This document shows positions 58,101 through 64,000 of a stretch of DNA of 64,000 nt, one piece after another. The stretch covers positions 67,387,995-67,451,994 of the forward strand of contig NW_026262690.1 of the NCBI RefSeq assembly GCF_021869535.1, written 5' to 3'. Both the position numbers and the translations under genes were made by a program. The notes below the pieces were generated by a model. That model did not search any database, was not told the DNA's origin, and saw only the letters and a program-made list of their open reading frames with translations. Source of the stretch: Mytilus californianus. Taxonomy: Eukaryota; Mollusca; Bivalvia; Mytilida; Mytilidae. Numbering within the stretch: the first letter of the stretch is position 1; every line of letters begins with the position of its first letter.

Positions 58101-61100
58101 TGCCATGCAATACTCTCAGAATGCTTGTTATCTATAATGCTATGATGTCGTCGTCGACGTCGTCCGAAGACACATTTGGTTTCCGGACAATAACTTTAGT
58201 TTAAGTGAATGGATCTCTATGAATTTTTACCAGAAGGTTCAATACCATAAAAGGAAGGTTGGGGTTGATTTTGGGGGAGATGGTACAAACAGTTTAGGAA
58301 TTAGGGGACCAAAAAGGGGCCAAAAACAAGCATTTTTATGCCCCCGCTGTAGTGGAAGGGGCATTAAGTTTTAACCTTGTCCATCTGTACGTCCGTCCGT
58401 ACGTCCCAAAGTTGGTTTCCGTTCTCTAACTTTAGTTTGCCTCAACCAAATTCTATGAAACTTATACACAATGCTTATTACCACTAAATACAGATCAAGT
58501 TTGAATTTTGGTGGTGTCACTTTAACAGTTCTTGAGTTATGCCCCTTTACAAATGGAAAAATTGCCGAATTTTTCGTTTCCGTTCTCTAACTTTAGTTTG
58601 CCTCAACCAAATGCTATGAAACTTATACACAATGCTTATTACCACTAAATACAGATCAAATTTGAATTATGGTGGTGTCACTATAACTGTTCTAGAGTTA
58701 TGCATTTTTACAAATGGAAAAACTGCTGAATTTTTCATTCCGTTCTCTAACTTTAGTTTGCCTCAACCAAATGCTATGAAACTTATACACAATGCTTATT
58801 ACCACAAAATACAGATCAATTTTGAATTATGGTGGTGTCACCTTAACCGTTCTAGAGTTATGTCCCTTTACAAATGGAAAAATTGCCGAATTTTTCGTTT
58901 CTGTTCTCTAACTTAAGTTTGCCTCAACCAAATTTTATGAAACTTATACACAATACTTATTACCACAAAACTCATATCAAGTTCAAATTTGGGTTGGGTC
59001 ACTTTAACCGTTCTTCAATTATGTCCGTTTATAATTTTATATGATATGCAAGCGGGGGGCATCATCTGTGTCCCATGGACACATTTCACATTTATTGTAG
59101 TTTCAGGACAATAATTTGTGTGTAAGTGTATGGATCTATCTGAAATTGTACCACAAGGTTCCATATCACAAGGGAAGGCTAGGATTGAGTTTGAGGTTAA
59201 TTGCCCCGAATGTTGAGGTATTAGGGGCAAAAAAGGGGCCAAAAACAAGCATTTTTCTAGTTTCCAGACAATAACTTGTGTTTAAGTGTATGGATCTCTC
59301 TAAAATTGTACTACAAGGTTCCATACCCTAAAGGGAAGGCATGGATTGAGTTTGGGGTTAATTACTCCAAAAGGAGGGTGGGGGTTCAAAAAATTGGGGG
59401 GATTTTTTTTTTCAATTTTTTTTGGGGGGTTCATTTTTTTTCTTCAAAATTTTTGAAATTTCAAATTTTTGAAAATCTTCAATTGCACAGTATTGCGCAA
59501 TAGCAAGAAATCTTCAATTGCACAGTATTGCGCAATAGCAAGAAATATTCAATTGCACAGTATTGGGCAAAAGCACAGTATTGCACAATAGCAAGAAATC
59601 TTCAATTGAAAACAACAATTACTCCAAAAGGGGGTTGGGGGGTTTAAAAAGTTTGGGGGATTTTTTTTTCCAATTTTTTTGGGGGGGTTCATTTTTTTTC
59701 TTCAAAATTTTTGAAATCTTCAATTGCACAGTATTGCGCAATAGCAAGAAATCTTTAATTGCACAGTATTGCACAATAGCACAGTATTGTACAATAGCAC
59801 AGTATTGGGCAATAGCAAGAAATCTTCAATTACACAGTATTGCACAATAGCAAGAAATCTTCAATTGCACAGTATTGTGTAATAGCACAGTATTGCACAA
59901 TAGCAAGAAATCATCAATTGCACAGTATTGCACAATTACACAGTATTGGGCAATAGCACAGTATTGCACAATAGCAAGAAATCTTCAAATATTGGGCCCC
60001 ATTTTTAAATTGGTCTACATTGAGGTCAAAAGGGTCCAAAATTAAACTTTGTTTGATTTCATTAAAAACTGAATTATTGCGTCTGTATGATTTGCTGAAT
60101 CTTATTGTGCATTTAGATTTTTATTTTGGGCCCTGTTTTCATTAGTTCATATTAAGGTTTGAAGGGTCCAAAATTAAACTTTGTTTGATTTCCACTAAAA
60201 TTAAATTATTGGGGTTTTTTTTATATGCTGAATCTAACCATGTTGTTAGATTTTGGATATCAGACCATTCCAGGTAAATTAAATGTCCCATTTCAAATTT
60301 TCAAGATCTTTGACCACATTTATTTTGTGTCAGAAACCTATATTATGTCAAAAATTTGATCACAATCCAAATTCAGACAGTATCAAGCTTGATTATTGTG
60401 TCCAAACTTGCCCCAACTGTTCATGGTTCGACCTCTGCGGTCGTATCAGGCTGCGTTCAGCGAAGCATTTTATTAAACTCTGATTCTTAGTTGTAGTGAT
60501 TACTACTTTCGGCTGGTTTACACCATGGTTGTGTTTTTTCAAAGTTTTTATAATTATTCTTTTGTGGTCCACATCTGTCGTGATTCTCGCCTTGCACGTT
60601 TTTTTTTGGTAGATCTATATAATTTTAAACCTAAGTGACTCTCAGTTTTGTATTAGAAATGAGTATAAACTCGCTCAATTACCCAGGGGGAATACTCTTA
60701 AAAAATTTTTATTCACGTTATAGCAAAACTTACGTTTACCGTTATTGACATGGCGACTAAAAAAATATGGGATCATTCACAAAACTCCTTAGCTATTAGA
60801 AAGTACTGAATGTATACATAGATTTTACGCAGAATTTATTTTTGCAAAGTTCGTTTATCTGCCAAAATAAATGAAAATAAACACCCCATGAAAATAACCT
60901 GCTATAACTTCCTGTTAACTGAATACTTATGTATTCCTTGATATAATGAATGGCATAGTTGAGCTAATAAAGGGATAAAAGATAAATTACTTTTGTAGAG
61001 GGACATAGCTATAGTCTTTTGTTGTTAATGCAAAGTTCTACAGAGAGGAAAAATTGCAATGCCTTTGTTAACAAAACAAGCACATATTATTATAGCAACA

Positions 61101-62739
61101 TGTGCATAGAAAAAAAAGTATAATTGATAAAAACGTATTAAAAATTCCTATAAGATGCCTCTAAAAAAGAAATTTTCTTATTGGACTTAAGGTTTTGCCT
61201 TTACTTTTGCCTATAAAAATGTGTTAAACACAACTACTTGTCTTGCTGTTTAGGTACATTGTTGTATTAGGGAATATCTAGTTTAAATCAAAAGAAAAAA
61301 AAAAAGAAAAAAAGAAACTTGGAATATTCATATTTAACGATAAATCAATTCTTAGAATGCTGGTATTGTATCAGCAGTAAAAATTCAATCAGCTTCAAAG
61401 TGACAGCAAAATATTTTTGTCTTAACAAAGTCATTGTGTTTAATTATAGAATGATGTAGACATTGTATGAACCTTTGATAAGTGGAAACTTTTAAAAAAA
61501 ACAAACAAGTTTTTGTATAAGAAATTAACAGAAAATCTTGTTAGTTTCCGATCATATTTCCAAGGTAGGCTCTATCTTTTCATAACTTTGCCATGATGAA
61601 AATAAGATTTAAACAATACTATTTACATGGCACTAGTAATTTATTTTTTGTCTTAAACAGTTCAATTTGATATTAAGATCATCTGAAAAGTCTGAACTAA
61701 TTCAGTCTTTCAGTTATTTATCAGACTTACCTTCTACAGTAAATCAGTACTGTTCAGACAATTCAGTTCTGTGCAGTCAATTTTAAAGATCAGTTCAGTC
61801 TATGTTCAGACTGTTCAGTAGTTGGTATTATGTGTTCACATTAACATCATACTGAATTTACTGAAGAGCTACTGAACAGTACTGAATGGACTGCAAACAA
61901 ATTGTCTGAACAATATGGTATTTACTGCAGTGGATAAGTGTGAAAATTGACTGAAAGATTGAATTTGACTGAATAATTTTGCTGTTCAGTCTTTAAAAGG
62001 GCATACAAAACAGTTTTGATCCCATGGTGATTTTTTTATGAAAATTTGCTTACAAGATATTTTTCACCTAGTTGATTCAAATTAAAATAAAAAATATACC
62101 TTCATGTGCTACTTTTAGAGATAAAAGGGGTTGAAATTTTAGGCATTTACTGGGATACTTCTATCCATTGGACAGACACATCCAACTTATTGTTTCAAAA
62201 GATAAACACAAGCGGGTTTTTGTAAATACATTTGGAATATCTTCTTTACATAAGTAAGCTCTAGATTTGTGTAATAATTCTTTGGAAATAATTCTTTTTC
62301 AATAAATTTTCATGATTTTATTAAAAAAACGACATTTTTTTCTGTATATTGATATCTTATTTGATAAGAAATTGATGATTTTTTCATAAGAATTGAAACA
62401 AATGTTCTTTGTAGATAACAAAGTTAAATGTCATTTCAAAAATGGGGTCCATGTACTCGTTTTCAAGCTAGTGATTAAAATCATTAAAAAAATGCATCTT
62501 TTCCTAATACATGTCACAGTTTGACAACATGAAATTCTTATTTACATTAGCAACATCATTACCTCCCTTGCAACTGTATTGGATGCCCTTAAAAGAGCAA
62601 ATGATCCTTTCAGATCAAAATTAATGAATAGTGAGGTATTTTTGTAATTGCAGATGAAAAAAAGAAGATTTCGGATGTTTTGATGGAGGCTATTAAAAAA
62701 GACTTAAAAGAAGAAAATTTTCAGGAAAAGAAATTTAAG
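39832..62739 (+). CDS. Gene B: TIR-STING paralogue (partial; runs off the window)
   Basis: Six coding exons are visible: 39832-40152, 42341-42434, 43529-43624, 54852-55087, 55759-56005 and 62654-62739. Together they give 360 codons with the same phases as gene A exons 1-6. The protein so far has TIR1 (E80 in SSWCSFEL) and STING1 (GNVAHGLVWSHYAGLL, FYELVPRTC, a lid Arg in the pattern RxxxxxxY, CVCEFPSVIG). It ends in a phase-0 donor (AAG|GTATTT), just where gene A proceeds to TIR2. No TIR2 exon is seen in the remaining 1.26 kb, so later exons must lie beyond the window, or the gene ends differently. It is a same-strand tandem duplicate of gene A, with the start about 33.4 kb downstream of gene A's. 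Role as for gene A; no membrane segment. Confidence 0.87.
40960..42040 (+). mobile_element. AGCTCACCTGG-family element, interrupted, in intron 1 of gene B
   Basis: Interior blocks (AAGATCTACAAATAAATCAA, GGAGTTATTGCACTT) match 12900-13500. It ends at AAATCCAGGTGAGCAGTTAG (about 42015-42035), the inverted end motif. A TGCCCC-family element interrupts it at 41149-41413. The 5' end was not located. Confidence 0.65.
41149..41413 (-). mobile_element. TGCCCC-family element in minus orientation, nested
   Basis: Read on the minus strand it begins near TATGCCCACGCCGCACC and a CCGTCC-type tract. It has one monomer (reverse of TTTGGTTGAGGCAAACTTA) and ends with the hairpin TGTCCATGGGACACA seen at 59064-59084. 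It sits inside the element at 40960-42040. Confidence 0.72.
42178..42270 (+). repeat. Truncated 5' end of an AGCTCACCTGG-family element
   Basis: TCTCACCTGGCCTTAAACCC, then AACGTGAGCTATAG and CATCACTTGTTGTC match the start of the element at 12437. It breaks off after about 90 bases, 70 bases before exon 2. Confidence 0.6.
42341..42434 (+). CDS. Gene B exon 2: TIR1 C-terminal part
   Basis: The acceptor is AATTATTTTTAG. It encodes LPHIAVLQEARKIHFDEQND. It is 94 nt with the same phases as gene A exon 2. The donor is AGAG|GTTTGT. Confidence 0.9.
43529..43624 (+). CDS. Gene B exon 3: start of STING1
   Basis: The acceptor is TTCCTTGCAG. It is 96 nt, phase 1 to phase 1, like gene A. It encodes MPAGNVAHGLVWSHY and AGLLQYVLP. 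The Tyr167-equivalent is Leu, as in STING1 of gene A. Confidence 0.92.
43955..43996. repeat. Truncated copy of the 26035 MITE
   Basis: About 42 bases (CTATAAATTCAGAAATTATT...) match one end of the MITE at 26035-26244. The match stops exactly where the TATACGACCGC sequence begins at 43997. Confidence 0.75.
43997..44085 (+). repeat. Solo 5' end of a TATACGACCGC-family element
   Basis: TATACGACCGCAAAAAATTT, CATCGTCGTCCGAAGACACA and TTTGGTTTCTGGACA match the 5' part of the 20650, 51258 and 58132 copies. It then gives way to unrelated sequence. It marks the 5' boundary of the family. Confidence 0.75.
44318..45085 (-). repeat. 3' tail of the RT element at 45085-46075
   Basis: On the minus strand this lies directly downstream of the RT pseudogene and ends at ...TTGGCAATCATACCACATCT. 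Related copies without RT occur at 1044, 7320 and 15262, suggesting heavy 5' truncation. Confidence 0.65.
45085..46075 (-). pseudogene. Reverse transcriptase pseudogene (unclassified retroelement)
   Basis: Minus-strand frames start near KEKFPYLIKWSFGKSE (about 46060). They continue through GIPMGTNSAPLIVDLFLY and the catalytic YRYLDDIF box. After an in-frame TAG at about 45538 they resume as IYDKRDDFSFPIVNFPFLDG and YGVYISQLVRYAHVC, then break by frameshifts. The N-terminal fingers region is absent upstream of 46075. The Tyr-Leu-Asp-Asp box identifies an RT. Family placement (Penelope-like or other) is uncertain. Confidence 0.8.
46438..47195 (+). mobile_element. GTCTCGCCTG-family tandem-repeat element, nested
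   Basis: The 5' foldback is GTCTCGCCTGCAACGAAAGT...GCGAGACAT. Diverged monomers carry CCTTGACCTCATTTTCATGG and AGGTGTACATGTCTGT. The inverted end is ACAGGCAAGACAATTCAGC, followed by GTGCACTCTTGTTTTTA. It is inserted in a monomer of the surrounding element. Confidence 0.7.
47355..48969 (+). mobile_element. TATACGACCGC-family element, copy 3, nested
   Basis: The 5' end is slightly degraded (ATAAGACATTCGTATGATGC). Then come about three 165-bp monomers, G/T-run spacer, the TATTGCGCAATA array (48121-48395), two TTTGTTTGATTTCA-type units, and the 3' module with GGTTGTATCAGGCTGCGC. It interrupts the monomer array of the 46100 element. Confidence 0.75.
48121..48395 (+). repeat. Minisatellite of TATTGCGCAATA units (copy 3)
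   Basis: About twelve CACAGTATTGCGCAATAG-type units are interspersed with AAGAAATCTTCAATT. Several units are slightly mutated. Confidence 0.85.
50147..51118 (+). mobile_element. AGTCCCCTAC-family element, copy 2, inserted in the Penelope-like element
   Basis: The 5' foldback is AGTCCCCTACTGACGAAGTC...AGGGGACT with (GTCTGTCC)n. The inverted end CCGGCAGGGGACT is followed by the hairpin GTATTGCCATGCAATAC and CTCAGAATGCTTGTT. An internal segment (50370-50810) is shared with copy 3 at 57285 but not with copy 1, so copies 2 and 3 are one sublineage. Confidence 0.82.
52138..52370 (+). repeat. Minisatellite of TATTGCGCAATA units (copy 4)
   Basis: About seven units of about 35 bp (CAATTGCACAGTATTGCGCA, ATAGCAAGAAAT). 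Confidence 0.85.
52400..53395 (+). repeat. Tandem array of TGATATGCTGAATCTAA units
   Basis: Seven occurrences of TTTGATTTCA/TTTGATTTTA spaced about 124-141 bases, the last four nearly identical. Both strands stay open across several units, which gives spurious repetitive reading frames. Confidence 0.85.
54364..54577. mobile_element. MITE-like element (TACTGTAA ends)
   Basis: The ends TACTGTAAACCAAC and TTGATTACAGTA are short inverted copies. The interior has TTCGCAAC and GTCGCAAAAATGAATCAC-type sequence, like the 26035 MITE in composition. 214 bp, TA at both ends, just beyond the Penelope-like remnant in intron 3 of gene B. Confidence 0.6.
54852..55087 (+). CDS. Gene B exon 4: central STING1
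   Basis: The acceptor is TGTTTATTTCAG. It is 236 nt, phase 1 to phase 0. It encodes KESEWYKSLTEEVRKKVSCK, FYELVPRTCAVKYD and a lid segment in which RIIFLKMY matches RKFAVKLY of gene A. The donor is CAAGAG|GTAAGC. The preceding intron is about 11.2 kb. Confidence 0.92.
55672..55744 (+). repeat. Tandem duplication of 36 bp before exon 5
   Basis: Two near-identical 36-base copies (GTATACACCACATCTAATTT, then TATTTCGGTTTGAT) start at 55675 and 55711. They end 14 bases before the exon 5 acceptor, in the branch-point and pyrimidine-tract region. Confidence 0.88.
55759..56005 (+). CDS. Gene B exon 5: C-terminal STING1 with 20-residue insertion
   Basis: The acceptor is ATAATTTTAG. It is 247 nt against 187 in gene A, same phases. 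The extra 60 nt encode an acidic, Pro/Gly-containing stretch (about HAYPGEVREEEGPTTAAQFT) between FSH and EDKKLQLGRFYYTMNS. Gene A has only FNIDDKK there. CVCEFPSVIGTM aligns with the human Glu260 strand. Confidence 0.92.
57285..58128 (+). mobile_element. AGTCCCCTAC-family element, copy 3
   Basis: AGTCCCCTTCCGACTTCGTC...AGGGGACT foldback, (GTCCGTCT)n, the perfect palindrome CCAGAGTTATGGACCATAAC..., and the inverted end CTGGTAGGGGACT. The hairpin GTATTGCCATGCAATAC and CTCAGAATGCTTGTTA follow. Very similar to copy 2 (50147). In intron 5 of gene B. Confidence 0.8.
58337..59086 (+). mobile_element. TGCCCC-family element, four-monomer copy, nested
   Basis: The 5' TATGCCCCCGCTGTAGTGGA foldback is followed by (GTCC)n. 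Four monomers of 160 bp follow (TTTGCCTCAACCAAAT at about 58436, 58596, 58757, 58918). The inverted end is GCAAGCGGGGGGCATCATCT and the hairpin TGTGTCCCATGGACACA. This is the best-preserved member. Confidence 0.82.
59475..59990 (+). repeat. Minisatellite of TATTGCGCAATA units (copy 5, two blocks)
   Basis: About fourteen CACAGTATTG(C/G)(G/A)CAATAG units in two blocks. A repeated G-run/T-run spacer (59615-59715) between them suggests an internal duplication. Confidence 0.85.
60473..62653. other. Rest of intron 5 of gene B
   Basis: No exon recognised. An imperfect inverted, TTCAGTCT-rich segment lies at 61680-62000 (reported separately). A short (AAAG)n-like stretch lies near 61290. Confidence 0.45.
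61680..62000. repeat. Imperfect inverted repeat rich in TTCAGTCT/ACTGAACAG
   Basis: The left half (to about 61825) contains TTCAGTCTTTCAGTTATTTA, GTACTGTTCAGACAATTCAG. The right half contains ACTGAACAGTACTGAATGGA, AATTGTCTGAACAATA and GACTGAAAGATTGAA, the reverse complement in order. Probable foldback-like element. Confidence 0.65.
62654..62739 (+). CDS. Gene B exon 6: end of STING1 and linker
   Basis: The acceptor is TAATTGCAG. It is 86 nt, phase 1 to phase 0. It encodes DEKKKISDVLMEAIKKDLKE and the following basic residues, matching gene A exon 6 (DETEKVSEVLVKAIKEDL). The donor is TTTAAG|GTATTT. It is the last exon of gene B seen. Confidence 0.88.
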
Positions 62740-64000
62740 GTATTTTTGTTTTTGATTCAGTTATATATTTGTACCAAGGGTCTGGAAATGTGCCAGTCAT
62801 GACCTAAACTGAAAGTTCATTGACTGGAATGGTAGATTTGGATTTAGGTAAAAAAAAATTTTTTACAGAAATAATTTCGGTCATTTTATTGAGATCTGGT
62901 TTCTTAATTGCTGTTTTCACTACATTTTGTTTTGTAATGCTTTCCCAGTTATAATACTGCCACTCCAGTATAGTATGATAATTGTGAGAGCCCTCCTAAC
63001 AACCATCATAATATTAATGCCTCCGAGAAATATTGGCTAATGATCGCTATTCACTTTTTACCTGTGTTTTTCAAACCTAACAGAAGTGATCAAGCTGGGC
63101 CCATTGCATTTGCGCCAATTTTTATAAAATCCAATCTTTCATTTGCGCCACAAGGTTATATTTCATTTAGGCCAAAAAATAAAAACTACATTTGCACCAT
63201 TTTACAGGTAATAATGATAACAGAAAAGTCTAAACAGTCATTGCTATATTGTGAATAAGATTATTTATTTTAGTATTCCACCTTGGTAATTAAGTGAGTT
63301 CGTATACTCATTCTTAATACAAAACTGAGAGTCACTTAGATTTAAAATTATATAGTGTTCACATGTTTGAGTTGTCGAGATGGACATTGTCAATTTGGAG
63401 ACATATAGAGGAAATAAGTCTGTTATTTTTAATGACCACACATATAGGTTATCTTATGTTCTTAATGCTTACAAGGTTTGTGCCAGAACAGACTTATAAC
63501 TTTACTCATGTGTATAGTGCTTAGGTCAGATCATAATTTTACTCCAGTGTATAGTGCTTTCTTTTAGGTTTTATGATCACTTTGATTTATAACAGAACTG
63601 TGTTTTAACATTATAGTTTTATGATGACTGAGTTCTGATGAATATGTTTTATTTTGCTAACAAAAACTGTGTTTTAAATTTATTATTAAAAGTCTCTTTT
63701 GAATAATTCTATTTTGAATATGATTACCTGTATTATGGGCACCAATGAAGTGTTTTATTCTGGCACAAATGAAATATGGTTTGCGGCGCAAAGCACTGAT
63801 TAAGCTCAGACATATTGAGCTCAGAACTAATATTTTAAAGAAATTCTATTCCATTACAACTCACTTCATTATTTATGAACTTTTTAGTAAAGACAAATGC
63901 CAATTCTGATTTAAAAAAAATTTAAACTTTTATTAAATTTACGTTGAAAAAAATAATGTTTCACAAGTCAAACATGTGCTTTATTTACCATGTAATATGC
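62740..64000. other. Intron 6 of gene B, no exon seen
   Basis: No TIR-like or STING-like frame on the plus strand. In gene A the matching intron is only 473 bases, so the gene B intron is already longer than 1.26 kb here. Confidence 0.55.

Larger units (their letters stand above)
58132..60472 (+). mobile_element. TATACGACCGC-family element, copy 5, with nested TGCCCC element
   Basis: The 5' terminal motif is missing. The copy starts at ATGATGTCGTCGTCGACGTC directly after the element ending at 58128. Monomers are interrupted by a TGCCCC-family element (58337-59086) and resume at 59095. TATTGCGCAATA arrays (59475-59600, 59715-59990) are separated by a second G-run/T-run block. The 3' module with CTCTGCGGTCGTATCAGG ends AGCATTTTA. 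Confidence 0.78.

Overview
This is a eukaryotic, AT-rich, intron-rich window that looks like a bivalve mollusc, most likely a marine mussel (Mytilidae). The evidence is TIR-STING fusion exons of the kind known from oysters and other bivalves, tandem-repeat-bearing interspersed elements of the mollusc 'pearl' type, a Penelope-like retroelement, and interspersed repeats I recognise as typical of mussel genomes. The species was not confirmed by any search.

Two plus-strand genes of one family dominate. Gene A (coding 6392-27923) is complete in coding sequence. Its eleven exons all join in a consistent reading frame to give a predicted 677-residue protein with the order TIR1 - STING1 - TIR2 - STING2, with no transmembrane segment and no C-terminal signalling tail. 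Gene B (39832-62739 and beyond) is a tandem paralogue in the same orientation. Six exons are visible, giving TIR1 - STING1 (360 codons), and it leaves the window at the splice donor where gene A would continue into TIR2. By family knowledge the STING domains bind cyclic dinucleotides and TIR domains can cleave NAD+ or act as scaffolds, so both genes probably encode cytosolic innate immune receptors. TIR1 of both genes keeps the Trp-Cys-x-x-Glu motif expected of an NADase. TIR2 of gene A has Arg where that Glu should be. The two STING pockets of gene A differ at complementary positions.

Layout: 1-6384 is upstream sequence with repeats. 6385-27923 is gene A, with introns carrying a 2-kb terminal-inverted-repeat element, a long hairpin, a SINE-like repeat, several tandem-repeat elements and MITEs. 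27924-39824 is intergenic, with retroelement tails, an inverted-repeat element at 33.5-34.2 kb and a tandem-repeat element at 35.5-37.5 kb. 39825-64000 is gene B, whose roughly 10.2-kb and 1-6-kb introns are packed with nested elements, an RT pseudogene and a Penelope-like element split by two later insertions.

Most of the repeat mass falls into families that share one architecture: a short 5' motif, often a (GTCC)n tract, tandem monomers (about 160 bp in at least four families), an inverted copy of the 5' motif near the 3' end, and a small terminal hairpin. This resembles Helentron-associated non-autonomous elements.
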